Assembly: GCA_945910005.1 (NCBI GenBank)
Contig: OX246747.1
Span: 7,837,966-7,901,965 of the forward strand
Direction of reading: 5' to 3'
DNA: 64,000 bases
Source of the DNA: Isoperla grammatica
Lineage: Eukaryota; Arthropoda; Insecta; Plecoptera; Perlodidae
Part shown: one piece after another, positions 41,000-51,336 of the stretch
Layout: every line of letters begins with the position of its first letter
Numbering within the stretch: the stretch's first letter is position 1
Position numbers and translations under genes: made by a program
The notes under the pieces: model-generated
What the model was told of the DNA's origin: nothing
Seen by the model: only the letters and a program-made list of their open reading frames with translations
Databases searched by the model: none

Positions 41000-41465
41000 T
41001 ATAAGTTTACTTAGCGAGGCCCTAGACATTGTCATCTTTCTTATCCCCGATGTAGGAGTTGATAAGACGGATAACCTTATGCTGGCATTCCAGCTTCCGT
41101 TGGAGCGGCTTGACGTTATGGAATAGTTGACATAAGTTATTTGAGAAGTGTTTGTCCGCAGAATCTGCGGGGATAGTTTAAAGGATTTCTTTGACTGTAT
41201 TGTTGTTTTCGGAGATATGTTTTTTCAGGAACGTCTCCAACGATTTCACCTTCTGCTTTTTCGCGACTAGAAAGGCATCTGGCGAACTTATTCGAGACGT
41301 TGGAAGGGAATGTAATGTTGATGGACGGGAATTTATTGTTGATGGACGGGAATTTAATGATACTGAATGGAAATTAGATGATAATGTTGAGGGCGAACAA
41401 GATGGAATGGGATTGGCGCCCATTGAAGATGCAGCGGCACCACCCATAGTAAGACAAGGCATGCG
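41000..41465 (-). pseudogene. Unrecognised coding fragment with BESS-like C-terminal helix
   Basis: Minus strand: Ser/Pro-rich stretch with SRPSTINSRPSTLHS, then PDAFLVAKKQKVKSLETFLK, a stop, then in the same frame DKHFSNNLCQLFHNVKPLQR and a basic helix ending DKKDDNV. DxF.xxL..FL..IS.xxx resembles the C-terminal region of Myb/SANT or MADF-type transposon-derived genes. One in-frame TAA near 41180. No DNA-binding domain is visible here. Confidence 0.3.
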
Positions 41466-41489
41466 CGTCTCAAATGAGGATTAGTGGTA

Positions 41490-42928
41490 GGAATGGGGTA
41501 AGGGGGACTTCATCTAAAGGTTAATGGCCTATATGATTCAGGCCTGTTATAATAAAATTTATGTTATTCCCTTTTGCTGTTGGGGGGAAACGATTATCAG
41601 CAACAAGTTTTTTTTGGGGGGTAGGTTTGGGGGGGCAGGTGGATAAAAAAAGGTTCAACGCATAACTATAGACATGTATCTACATGAGTATGGCCAAAAA
41701 AATTCATCCTTGTAATAATAAAATTTTATTTTATTCCCTGTTGACACAGAACATTCGGACATCGACATAAATCAGCCTAGAATCTAGTGTATTCCCATTA
41801 GGGCTTGGGTCTATATCTAGCTCTTAGTATGGTTCTTACGCGGGCCTAGACCTAGCCTAATGTAGGTAATGGTATGGAAATCCAGAATGGTCAGGGCTAT
41901 TTGCATAATAGGTGGTCTTAGCTTAAGCCTAGTGGCCTAGTACTTGGTATGTACCGGTAGGCCTATATACGTTGGTCTAGGCTAAACTATAACGTAGGTT
42001 TACTGTTACTACACCAATCCTTTAGGCTTAGGCCTACGGCCAAGTATAAAATTGTACTTGTATTCTCTCTACGCTACGATTTACGGCGGTATTCCCAGGT
42101 GTTTGCGAGGTTTCGTATGCCGGATCCTACGCCTAAACAGCATATGCGGCGTAGGGTAGGCCTAGGCCTAGGCGTCTTAAGCCTAGACCTATGCCTACCT
42201 AGCTGTTTAATCACAAAGCGTTTATTTATTTTTCGTCTACGACTGAACTGAAGCTGTCGTTACCACAAGTTGCTAAGCCCTTGAAACCTGTGCTTTAGGC
42301 CTAGGGCCTCGCCATACGCCTGCTGATAGCCCAGGCCTAGGGTTGGGCTGAGGCCTAAGTTATACTTTCTGAGTTTCACACACATTAAGATTTGTTATGG
42401 CGTGTAGCTAGGCACTCTGCACTAACACATGGTTTACAAGTATGCTTGCCTAGGCCAATTTTAAAAGGAGACTTATCTGAACGTCAACTGGAAGGTACCG
42501 TAACTTTTTCTTATCGCACATTCTTGAATCCACACAAAGATCTTTGACTAACAGTGGAGCCAAATGTTTTACCAGATAATAACTAGTAATAAAAATGTAA
42601 TCAGGAACTTCCAATACATTGGTGCAATCTCTAAAACACGAGATCGCGGGAGCCCGTTGTCCACCGTATTTGACAGGGCCGCTATTTTTATCTATTTGCG
42701 GGACGGTCGAGGCAGCCGCAACTTTAACGAGCTCACGCAAATATTTGCGTCGGTAAATCGTTTTGTGCATTCAGTTTCATTGATTTGCAGACGCAAGTCA
42801 AAAGTTGCGTCCGCAAGTGGCTTTGTGCTTTAGGCTGTATGTATTGAAGTAAATCTTCGGCCTTGTGTTCGGGACGGGATAAAAAAGCTGGTTCCACCCC
42901 ACAAATAATTTTGTCCATGGGTAAAACG
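41490..42928. other. No gene recognised
   Basis: Long non-coding stretch with GGCCTA-rich patches (42155-42190, 42295-42355). A minus-strand frame at 42450-42770 has no recognisable domain and I do not support it as a gene. Confidence 0.4.
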
Positions 42929-43237
42929 CCTGCCTATGGACTGCTACCTTATCGTGGTGGGCAGGTTTGCGTGCTTTGTTGATCCCGAGAGCTATGCCGG
43001 CGGAAGCGTATGCTTCTGGTAGGGCTACCCTAGCCGGACTCGTCGAGGAGGAGAAGTCAGACGAAGTGCAGTCCACACCCCAATCCCCTTTCCTCCCCTT
43101 TCCCCTTTTCTCACGCTCCCTCCTACTTGCCCCTTTCCTCCAAACAGCCCCATATTTCATCTTCATATATCACCCACTCATTGTCTCGATTAGCCTCGTT
43201 GCAGAAATATGAGACGTTAAGCCCGAATATCAATCAA
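42929..43237 (+). mobile_element. SINE-like element, H1 head, tail B
   Basis: Starts CCTGCCTATGGACTGCTACC; the C-to-T change in the stem keeps a G-U pair. It ends ..GTTAAGCCCGAATATCAATC. Confidence 0.88.
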
Positions 43238-43319
43238 GTCAGTTTGTTCTACCTTCATAACGGAACCGCCAAAGCTCGTCATCATCTTCGTCTGTCTCGT
43301 CACTGTCAAGAGTCATCTC

Positions 43320-43500
43320 TTGCATGAATACTTATGATTATTGGCTCAACTCCCCGGGTATCCATGCCCACTTCTGTGGCCCAAGTCTCTCATCAGTTTT
43401 TCACAGTGGTCGACTCGTTTTGACCATTCCGCTGCCGTTATGGCCTCTAGGGCATCCTCGCAAACTCTTTTTGTGTTTTCCACTGTGTGTTCTCCGTTCC
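43320..43500 (-). pseudogene. Transposase-like C-terminal relic
   Basis: Minus strand: EHTVENTKRVCEDALEAITA then AEWSKRVDHCEKLMRDLGHR. The xxVxxALxxIT...W...V.H.E.lm pattern resembles the C-terminal end of Tc1/mariner-type DDE transposases. About 48 codons; no catalytic residues. Confidence 0.3.
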
Positions 43501-43691
43501 ACCCGATACTGTAATTGTAGCTTTGTTTGGTAGTAGGCCCTATGTACTAACATATTGCATAGGTCAGTGCATTTAGACTTAGGCCTATGAACTAGTTTAA
43601 ATACGTTACTCTAGCAACCACAGTGGAACTAGAGTTACAAGCATAAGTTTAAATTAAACTGAAAACGGCCATAGTTACAATAGGCTACAGC

Positions 43692-43938
43692 CCGTCTGAG
43701 CCTGAGGAAGAATATACCTAGAGTGACTCTGTTAGTCGTAAGAGGCGACGAAAGAAGACCCTGTCCGTCCCCCCCCCCCCCCTTGTTGGACTCCCGTTTG
43801 ACGACCCACGCGACCTGCAATTGATCTGATTCGGATCTGGCTTTATTCTTCATCATCATCTTTATTACCACCCGCTCATGTCTCGCTTAGCCATCGTTGC
43901 ACAAATATGAGACGTTAAGCTCCATTGATCAATCAATC
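43692..43938 (+). mobile_element. SINE-like element, H2 head, tail A, internally deleted
   Basis: Head CCCGTCTGAGCCTGAGGAAG with GTTAGTCGTAAGAGGCGACG. The body is shortened between the C run (43768) and CTTGTTGGACTCCCG. It ends ..GTTAAGCTCCATTGATC. Confidence 0.82.
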
Positions 43939-44196
43939 GAGTAATGTAAACGAGGTTCTAGCCCATAGGAAGTTCCAACTCCTTTAGTATTAAAGTAATT
44001 GATGGCGCATGGTCAATGTAGAATCGGAGTTTAAGGATCTAACACGATATAAAACTCACCACCTGTGGGGCAGCTTGCCTGAGTGGCACCAGTGACGTCG
44101 TTACAACGGAATAATGAAAACACGGCCCGATATTGTAATAAGGTCCTAAAGATATCTGGGATACGATATCAATAAAAACTTTTATAAGGTTTGTCG

Positions 44197-44486
44197 ACCC
44201 GTCTCGGATCGGGGTAGAATAGGCCGAGAGTGACTCTTCTAGTCGTAAGAGGCGACAAAAGAAGACCCTGTCCCTTTCCCCCCCCCCTCTGTCCCACTAA
44301 ATATTTCACCTCCCACTTGGCCCTGCCCTCCCTTGCTGGACTCCCGTATGACGACCCACGCGACGTACAATGGATCTGATTCGGATCTGGCTTTATTTTT
44401 CATCATCATCTTTATTACCACCCGCTCATGTCTCGATTAGCCATAGTTGCATAAATATGAGACGTTAAGCCCCAGTAATCAATCAT
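44197..44486 (+). mobile_element. SINE-like element, H2 head, tail A, 13-bp TSD
   Basis: Starts ACCCGTCTCGGATCGGGGTA and ends ..GTTAAGCCCCAGTAATCAATC. Flanked by a perfect ATAAGGTTTGTCG at 44184-44196 and 44487-44499. Confidence 0.9.
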
Positions 44487-44499
44487 ATAAGGTTTGTCG

Positions 44500-44720
44500 G
44501 CGTTAGGCGTATTTTTATATTTTAAGAAATTATCGAATATAATGAGAAGTTTGTCAGTTGTTTGCTGGTCCTGAACAGCCTGCTCTCCTAGAAATGTGAA
44601 AATCGGATCCTCTTCGAACTTTTTTCTTTTTCGTGGACTTGACCGTCTTCGCGCGAAGAGGAATAGCTTCGCCCTCGCTCGGCGAGTGTGGCAGGCACCG
44701 TGTCTTCTCCAGTGCAGGCT
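44500..44720 (-). CDS. Unrecognised exon-like fragment
   Basis: Minus strand reads RRSSPRKRKKFEEDPIFTFL then GEQAVQDQQTTDKLLIIFDN and FLKYKNTPNADKPY. A basic patch precedes a helical region, as in the C-terminal part of Myb/SANT-type transposon proteins. The frame runs into the SINE at 44197, whose target duplication lies inside it. Confidence 0.3.
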
Positions 44721-45057
44721 CCACAAATGTAGACTTATGTGGATTTGACTCATAGGGGACGGAGGAGAACAGATGTGAGGAAGGGCTTGGGACATTCTTT
44801 GCGTTTAAATATATGTATTTGTGTAAATCTGGCGTGCTGGCTCACAGGGAAGAGTTTGACGATAAAGGGGAACATGGAATGGAGGATGAAAAGGATGAAG
44901 CACTCAAAGATCTTGATGAATTGATGAGATAAAGCGGGTTTATGGTGTGTCGGGAGGAAAACAACTCGTCGATCGGCACAAAATATGGCCACGTGATGGG
45001 GGTAGAACATTATTTTCGGTGCTGATGCAAGTTGATGGATATTTCATATCTATAACA

Positions 45058-45356
45058 CCTGCCCAGGGACTGCTACCTTATCGTGGTGGGCAGGTTTGCG
45101 TGCTTTAAGGATCCCGAGAGCTATGCCGGCGGAAGCTTATGCTTCTGGTAGGGCCACCCTAGCCGGACTGGTCGAGGAGAAGTAAGACTAAATGCAGTCA
45201 ACATCGTCCCCCTTCCCTTTTCCTCCCCGCCCTCCTATTTGCCCCTTTCCTTCAAACAGCCACCTATTTCATTTTCCTATTTCATCCAATCATCGTCTTG
45301 ATTAGCCTAGTTGCAAAAGTATATAACGTTAAGCCCAAATATCCATCAATCAATCA
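45058..45356 (+). mobile_element. SINE-like element, H1 head, tail B
   Basis: Starts CCTGCCCAGGGACTGCTACC and ends ..GTTAAGCCCAAATATCCATC. ATCTATAACA (45048-45057) and ATCTATAGCA after the tail form a ~10-bp flanking duplication with one mismatch. Confidence 0.87.
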
Positions 45357-45559
45357 TGATCTATAGCATAGCAAAAACAACAATTGACATATGACCTAAC
45401 TATTTAATCAGTGGATCCGCCGAGGCCGGGGTGGCCAGATAAAGTGGACTGTATTTCCGTGAGAGGGGGTGGAGCAATATTATAGTGGACTTACGGTTTA
45501 CGGCTGTGCTGCTTCTTGCTTGATGTAATATAAAAGAGGATTGTGCAGGAGGAGAAAAA

Positions 45560-45560
<1 letters not shown>

Positions 45561-45598
<38 letters not shown>
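45561..45598. repeat. (ATAG)n microsatellite
   Basis: About nine ATAG units. On the minus strand it follows AATAAAGACAATTATC, so it is probably the 3' tail of a LINE. Confidence 0.8.
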
Positions 45599-45600
<2 letters not shown>

Positions 45601-45835
45601 TGTCTTTATTTTCAGGCGTGATTAAGGCCAGTTGGGCTTTCTCTTATATCCAACCTAATATTACTAAGTAGAAGTACAAATAGAAATACAAGGGAATAAA
45701 AGGAAATAGTATGGTTAATGGTTGCAAAACCAACAATCGAGTGCGACAGACAAACTTGACAGTTTAAGTGAGAGAATACAAGTGATGGCCTAATATCGCG
45801 TGATCGGTACAAGATAGTATCCGGCTTAGGTCTAA
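45599..45835 (-). mobile_element. LINE 3' end (non-coding)
   Basis: On the minus strand the segment ends ..CACGCCTGAAAATAAAGACA then ATTATC(TATC)n, a pattern of CR1-type LINE 3' ends with a tetranucleotide tail. There is no RT in the visible part. Confidence 0.45.
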
Positions 45836-46019
45836 AGGACCCCTATGTTTTGTTGGTGTAACGTTTCGCTGTTCTGCACCAGAAGAGTGCAACAACCAGG
45901 CGTTGTTGGCGTCCACGACAGCCTAAGTCTCGATTAGCCAAAGTTACACAAAAACAAGAAAACAAGAAAACTGATGTTAAAAAGAAGCGTGGGTAATTAT
46001 AAAATAACTTACAAAGTCA

Positions 46020-46520
46020 TAGGAGGACACTAATAATATAGAAGCAATGCAAGCACCAGCACAGAAAAACTATTAAACACTACAGGGATGATCTTTCTCT
46101 TCATGGTCTGGCTCGACTCCGATGCACTTGGTCAAACTCCAGGTGTTCCTCTTCCCTAACAGCTCGGGCCTCATCAAACCGGCCTCGGGCCTTTAAAACC
46201 CGTAGTTCGACCGACGTGATCTCGGCCCGAGCTACCTCGGCTCGCTCCCGAGCAGCATCGGCACGGGCACGTGATAGAGCAGCGTCCATGTCGGCTCTGG
46301 CTTCACGCATTCAAATGTCGTGCAGCTCGTCTTTCTGATCTTGTGTCGACTTGAGCTGCGGCATTCGAAGCTGGTGTACCTCAAGGACAACAACTAACCT
46401 ATTTCTAGCAGTGCCATGGCTAGTTCCATCCCCAGAAACGTTGGCACTGGGAGTGGGAGTATCTCCACTAGTGGCAGAAGAATGCCCCAATGACGGCACA
46501 GTACTAAGTTCCGTCAACAA
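46020..46520 (-). pseudogene. Coiled-coil gene family, copy 3 (C-terminal part)
   Basis: About 90 percent similar to 19605-20060 by eye. Helix MREARADMDAALSRARADAA, preceded by KSTQDQKDELHDI in another frame, with a Ser/Thr-rich lead. The frame is broken near 46310. A related N-terminal block is at 47050-47262, separated by an unrelated repeat and an H2 head. Confidence 0.45.
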
Positions 46521-46699
46521 ATAAACATCCGAGTATTTAGTTGCTTAAGTTCTCATATAATTGGTTTGAATTAAGAGGTACTGGAAAGAGTTATTTGCAT
46601 CCACTTCAATACAAATACTGTTATAGTGTTTTTCTCCAAGTTAAGGCAATTTGTTAACCAACACTGTGGACTGAAAGAGTTGCTTTCTTCTTGCAGTGG

Positions 46700-46915
46700 G
46701 GGATGACGGGAGATCGTTAACGAAATCTTCGAGACAAGCCACCCAAAGACCGTTGGCCAATGTCGTCATTTTTACGTTTACTCCGTAAATTGTCTACGTT
46801 TTTCGAAAAGAGGAACATGCCAGTTTATTTATTAAGATATTTTTTGAATTTTTAAGTTTCAATTTTGTGGTCTATTCTATCTCCCATGCCCGCTGCTTCC
46901 TCTGCGGTTAATAGT
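46700..46915 (-). repeat. Dispersed repeat, inverse of 51680-51880
   Basis: Reverse complement of the segment containing CTTAACCGCAGAGGAAGCAG..ATGACAACATTGGCCA at 51698-51880. Confidence 0.6.
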
Positions 46916-46965
46916 CCATAACCTTCATGATGTATATGAGTTGTAATAATGTTGTTTGTTGATAC

Positions 46966-47036
46966 CCGTCTGGGGCCGGGGAGGAATAGGCTCAGAGTGA
47001 CTCTGCTAGTTGTAAGAGGCGGCGAAAGGAATACTG
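46966..47036 (+). mobile_element. Isolated H2 head
   Basis: A single H2 module (CCCGTCTGGGGCCGGGGAGG..GTAAGAGGCGGCGAAAGGAA) with no body or tail. It ends abruptly against coiled-coil gene sequence. Confidence 0.75.
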
Positions 47037-47049
47037 AATTGGTTGTCAT

Positions 47050-47262
47050 TTGCGTGGGACATGCGGTTTAAGAATTCTACTGCGTTTAGTCTACCTTGGG
47101 ACGGTTGCTCATTGGCCCCTCGTATGGCGGCATCCTGGAGCAGGTATCTATCCCGTGGCCTCTCCCGTATTTCCTCCCACCTCGCAATCATGGTAGACAC
47201 ACGGGTCTCTATCTGGCGGTACGGACGAGTTTGTCTGAGGAATATAAGATGGTGCATTTGGT
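47050..47262 (-). pseudogene. Coiled-coil gene family, copy 3 (N-terminal part)
   Basis: Minus strand: MHHLIFLRQTRPYRQIETRV then MIARWEEIRERPRDRYLLQD and SQGRLNAVEFLNR. It matches 20075-20280. The RxIEtRVxxMIxRWEEIRER core has the spacing of a Myb/SANT-like helix pair, but I cannot confirm that. Confidence 0.45.
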
Positions 47263-47264
47263 TG

Positions 47265-47560
47265 CTTCTTTGTTGTTCAGCAGGAGTGGAGCATTCCGGT
47301 CGTCCGTCTGAGACAACTTTCCACAGAGTCGAGAGAAGAAATGGTGAGCTGTGATCGCATCCTCTCTGTAGTCAAGGCTCTGTTGGTATTCTGTGCATTC
47401 TTTATGCTTGACCTCTTTAATTGCTGTTGTGAGCTGATTTTGTGTCTCGTTAAGCTTTTCTCTTGTTTCGTCTTATTGTTGTGTTTCGGCGTCTTTTCGG
47501 CATCTGTTTCTTCTTTTTCGCAATGCCTCCAAGTCATCATTCCAGAAGACTTTAATGTCT
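47265..47560. other. No recognised gene
   Basis: Only low-complexity T-rich frames were seen (47341-47560 on the plus strand is rich in Leu/Phe/Cys). I see no family. Confidence 0.35.
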
Positions 47561-47570
47561 TTTACGACCC

Positions 47571-47866
47571 CCGGCCCGGGGTATAAAAGGCCCAGAGTGA
47601 CTCTGCTAGTCGTAAGAGGCGACAGAAGGAGACCCTGTCCCTTTCCCTCCCACTGTTTTACTGAATATTTCTCATCCCACTTGGCCCTGCCCTCCCTTGC
47701 TGGACTCCCGAACACGACACGCGCGACGTACAATGGATCCGATTCGGATGTGGCTTATTCTTCACCATCATCTTTTTCATCTTCATTATCACCCTCTCAT
47801 CGTCTCGATTCGCAATTGTTGCAAAAATATGAGACGTTAAGCCCAAATAATCAATCAATAATCAAT
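47571..47866 (+). mobile_element. SINE-like element, H2 head, body ending in tail B
   Basis: Head CCCCCGGCCCGGGGTATAAA with CTGCTAGTCGTAAGAGGCGA; A-type body (TTGGCCCTGCCCTCCCTTGC), then B-like tail (AATTGTTGCAAAAATATGAG, GTTAAGCCCAAATAATC). A 33-bp H1 fragment (GGCCACCCTAGCCCGACTGG..) follows at 47873-47905. Confidence 0.8.
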
Positions 47867-47907
47867 GGAAAGGCCACCCTAGCCCGACTGGTCGAGGAGG
47901 AGAGTAG

Positions 47908-48310
47908 CTAAAATTCCAGTAGCCAAAATTCCAGCGGGTTCTTTTCGAACTTGGAGACATAACTTTGGATACTGAAAACGGTATTCCATGCATCACATGT
48001 TATCTTTCGCTGCACCAAAGGGGAATCAGATTTGTTTTTCAATTGGTCGACAGCCTTAACATCTTCAGGTTCCGTTTCAAAAACCATGAATGGGTTGGAT
48101 TTCCTTGCATCTTGACATGCCTGGCTGAACCGAGCCCAGTCATGCGGGACTGCAATGTCCATTGTGTGCAGGGTTTTTTTTTGCGCTCGATGCATGAATG
48201 GACAGCATCAGCCTCCATATGAGTATGCCTTAGGAGCAAGAATTTGTGGTTTATCACCTTCAAGTTTGGGCAGATATTTAAAAGCCACATATATAAGGAA
48301 ATTACCATTG
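47908..48310 (-). pseudogene. Unrecognised transposon-type coding relic
   Basis: Minus strand: NHKFLLLRHTHMEADAVHSC then, after a frame change at an A9 run, TMDIAVPHDWARFSQACQDA and NPFMVFETEPEDVKAVDQL. The HKFL..H..xEADxxHxxIE..K....PxDW pattern recurs, as I remember, in long uncharacterised invertebrate proteins of mobile origin. Function unknown. Confidence 0.35.
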
Positions 48311-48315
48311 AATTT

Positions 48316-48803
48316 CTTCACGCGAATATCGACGCCGTCATCATCCGTGGCTGCCGTGTCCTGTGGTTATTACCACACTGTGGTCCTCAGAGTCGATGGG
48401 ACGACCTGGGCTTAGGTAATAATGGAAATGGTCAGTTGGGTACCGGTGACAGGGTTAAGAGACCCCCCCCCCCCCTCGAATGACTGGCCTCGAGGACCAG
48501 ACTGTCTTCCAGGTCATCGCTGGATGTCGCAACACTGCGATGTTGACACAGGAAGGGGATGTGTTTGTGTGTGGTAGTGGACTTAGTGGTCAGTTGGGGC
48601 CGGGGAAGGAAACCTTTTCGGTGGCGACTTGGTTGGCGAAGTCACCAGGGGTGATTGTTCAACAGGTGGCCTTTGCTGAGTCGTATTCTCTACTCTTGAT
48701 AGTTGAGAAGGCAAACATCACACCGGCACCTCAACTAGGGATCCGTGTTGCAGAGAGGGGCGACCGGGTGAGGAATGGTACAACAGAATTGGAACGGAAC
48801 ATC
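48316..48803 (+). pseudogene. RCC1-repeat region of an RCC1-RING gene, two frameshifts
   Basis: Successive frames carry RCC1 blade signatures: VAAVSCGYYHTVVLRVDGTT, then LGNNGNGQLGTGDRVKRP, then VIAGCRNTAMLTQEGDVFVC and GSGLSGQLGPGKET, with VQQVAFAESYSLLLIV. RCC1 repeats form a beta-propeller used in guanine exchange or protein binding. Frame breaks at GACCTGGGCTTAGG and at a 13-nt C run (48463) split this copy; the latter is a typical homopolymer error site. The last frame runs through NGTTELERNIMTTL into a SINE and would, without it, enter the RING domain in frame. Confidence 0.75.
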
Positions 48804-48814
48804 ATGACCACTCT

Positions 48815-49114
48815 CCTGCCCAGGGACTGCTACCTTATCGTGGTGGGCAGGTTTGCGTGCTTTGTTGATCCCGAGAGCTATGCCGGCGGAAGCGTATGCG
48901 TCTGGTAGGGCCACCCTAGCCGGACTGGTCGAGGAGGAGAAGTCAGACGAAGTGCAGTCCACACTCCAATCCCCTTTCCCCTTTCCTCACGCTCCCTCCT
49001 ACTTGCCCCTTTCCTCCAAACAGCCCCATATTTCATCTTCATATATCACCCACTCATTGTCTCGATTAGCCTCGTTGCAGAAATTTGAGACGTTAAGACC
49101 AAATATCTATCTTA
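48815..49114 (+). mobile_element. SINE-like element, H1 head, tail B, 12-bp TSD, inside RCC1-RING gene
   Basis: Starts CCTGCCCAGGGACTGCTACC and ends ..GTTAAGACCAAATATCTATC. Flanked by a perfect CATGACCACTCT at 48803-48814 and 49115-49126; the duplication encodes the MTT(L) codons on both sides. Confidence 0.93.
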
Positions 49115-49810
49115 CATGACCACTCTCGAGTGTCCTGTTTGCTTCAAGGTCATGTGCGCACCAATACACCTGTGCACCGCGGGACACAGCTTTTGCAATG
49201 CTTGCCGGTCTGACGACAGTACCACAGTTTGCCCGCTATGTCGCGGACAGTTCCTTAATGTGAGGAATCTCGCTCTGGAGGGCCTGAGTGCCAACATCGA
49301 ACTACCGTGCACGGCATGCTTGCTGCGCGTGCGAGCTAGAGGGACACGGCGCGGTCTGTCCCCGCCGGGACTACGACTGTCCCCTGGCGTGCGGCGGTTG
49401 GAGGGGCCAGTCCGAAGCGATGCTGGACCACGCCCTCTCGGCCCACGCGGACTGGACGTGGCCCGACCTGCCACGCACGTTTGTGCAGCGGCGCGGACTC
49501 TTGCTCACGGACGTGCTCGCGGCGCACGGCAGAGTGTTCATGCTACATCGCGGGTACGACGGGGATGGGACTACGTTCCGGGCGGCCGTCAGGTACATAC
49601 GCACCCCCGAGGACAGGCACACGTTCAGGTTTAAACACGCTTCTCAGCGAAGATGTGAGCACTACTTTCCGCAGGAATATTTGTTCTGATATCGAGAATG
49701 TTGAAGACATGTTTCATTCATCCAACTGTGTAAGTGTCAATGCGAAATTGCTTGACACATTTCTCCAAAATTACGATCTTTCGTTTACAGTTGCCATCGG
49801 GAAAGTTTGA
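49115..49810 (+). pseudogene. RING plus SIAH-like zinc domain (E3 ligase type), one frameshift
   Basis: The frame from 49116 encodes a RING: CPVCFKVMCAPIHLCTAGHS then CNACR and CPLCRGQF (C3HC4 spacing), then LALEGLSANIELPC as in SIAH proteins. After a +1 frame change near 49320, CELEGHGAVCPRRDYDCPLA and MLDHALSAHADW match the SIAH-type double zinc finger, followed by a beta-rich region to about 49690 and a further frame to 49810. RING/SIAH proteins are E3 ubiquitin ligases. The region is GC-rich and intronless here, unlike its surroundings. The frameshift makes this copy defective unless it is a sequence error. Confidence 0.75.
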
Positions 49811-50158
49811 ACTAGAGGTTTCGACAACTGTAGAGAAACTGTTGTTTGTTTAGTTATAGCTTATGGGCTTCTAGAGCTTAATTGACTGTGCTTTCATGTC
49901 TCAAGTGTCGAAACGCTATGCGCTAATAATATCAGGTGTTGTAGAATGTAGACAGCTTACCTCTGTGAGAGATGACCACTTTGAGAGCTGAAAGTAAACA
50001 TTGAAGACACAACACCTTCATGGGAAGACGGTTCGACACGTGAGGTTTGGAACACTCACGAGGAAGATGGCTCCTGCCAAAGACTGCAGTTTCCTGCTTT
50101 CATTTTCATATACATGCCTTTCTCCAGTAGTGGTGCTTCCAAAAACACCTTGAGTTTG
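49811..50158. other. No recognised feature
   Basis: Downstream flank of the RING/SIAH region. It could be 3' UTR. No poly(A) signal was singled out. Confidence 0.35.
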
Positions 50159-50845
50159 CCTGCCCAGGGACTGCAACCTTATCGTGGTGGGCAGGTTTGT
50201 GCGCTTTGATAATTCCTGGAGCTATGCCGGCGGAAGCGTATGCTTCTGGTAGGGCCTCTCTAGCCGGACAAGTCGAGGAGGAGAAGTCAGACGAAATGCA
50301 GCCCACAACCTTCCCCTCCCTTTTCCTCCCCCTTCCAATTTTTCACCCCGCCTTCCTAGTTGCCCCTTTCCTCCAAACAGCCCCCTGTTGCATCTTCATC
50401 TATCACCCACTCATTTTCTCGATTAGCCCTGCCCAGGGACTGCCACCTTATCGTGGTGGGCAGGTTTGCGTGCTTTGTTGATCCCGAGAGCTATGCCGGC
50501 GGTAGCGTATGCTTCTGGTAGGGCCACCCAAGCCGGACTGGTCGAGGAGGAGAAGTCAGACGAAGTGCAGTCCACACCCCAATCCCCTTTCCCCCCCACT
50601 GTCCCATTGAATATTTCTCCTCCCACTTGGCCCTGCCCTCCCTTGCTGGACTCCCGTATGACGACTCACGCGACGAACAATGGATCTGATTTGGACGTGG
50701 CTTTATTCTTCATTATCATCTTTCTTATCTTCATTATCACCCACTCATCGCTTCGATAAGCCATCGTTGCATAAATATGAGACGTTAAGCCCCATTATAA
50801 ATCGTTGCAAAAATATGAGACGTTAAGCCCAAATATCAATCAATC
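50159..50845 (+). mobile_element. SINE-like element, H1 head, tail B, hosting a nested copy
   Basis: The outer element starts CCTGCCCAGGGACTGCAACC and runs to 50427. It resumes at about 50803 with CGTTGCAAAAATATGAGACG and ends ..GTTAAGCCCAAATATCAATC. Confidence 0.88.
50428..50802 (+). mobile_element. Nested SINE-like element, H1 head, tail A
   Basis: A complete H1/tail A copy (CCTGCCCAGGGACTGCC to GTTAAGCCCCATTATAAAT) inserted in the tail of the outer copy. It is therefore younger than the tail-B element. Confidence 0.88.
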
Positions 50846-50965
50846 TTGTCTCGGCCTCTTGGGCACTCTTGATAACTGGGCGGAATAACGAAGGCCAGAT
50901 TGGTCTTGACGTAGCCGAAACCTTGTCCAGCTTAACGCGAGTATCGACGCCGTCATCAGCCGTCG
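50846..50965 (+). pseudogene. RCC1-repeat fragment
   Basis: Encodes ALLITGRNNEGQIGLDVAET followed by VSTPSSAV. It matches the end of the 63-kb copy (63545-63640) and continues into the sequence that starts the 48-kb copy (48316), so it bridges the two and shows they belong to one gene type. Confidence 0.6.
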
Positions 50966-51336
50966 CCCGTCTGGTCCCGGGGAAGAATAGGCCCAGAGTG
51001 ACTGCTAGTCGTAAGAGGCGACAAAAGGAGACCCGTCTCGGCCCGGGGTAGAGTAGGCCCAGAGTGACTCTGCTAGTCGTAAGAGACGACAAAAGGAGAC
51101 CCTGCCCCTCCCCCTCCTTTACTGCCCCACTGAATATTTCTCCTCCCACTTGGCCCTGCCCTCCCTTGCTGGACTCCCGTATAACGACTTACGCGGCGTG
51201 CAATGGATCTGATTTGGATTTGGCTTTATTCTTCATCATCATCTTTCTCATCTTCATTATCACCCGCTTATCGTCTCGATTAGCCATAGTTGCATAAATA
51301 TGAGACGTTAAGCCCCACTTATTAATCAAATCAATC
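50966..51336 (+). mobile_element. SINE-like element with two tandem H2 heads, tail A
   Basis: Two H2 modules (50966 and 51028) precede one body and tail ..GTTAAGCCCCACTTATTAATC. It sits between two RCC1 fragments. Confidence 0.86.

Noticed and set aside
42450..42770. Minus-strand 106-residue frame as a gene
   Set aside because: No domain pattern, splice signals or homology within the window; likely chance.
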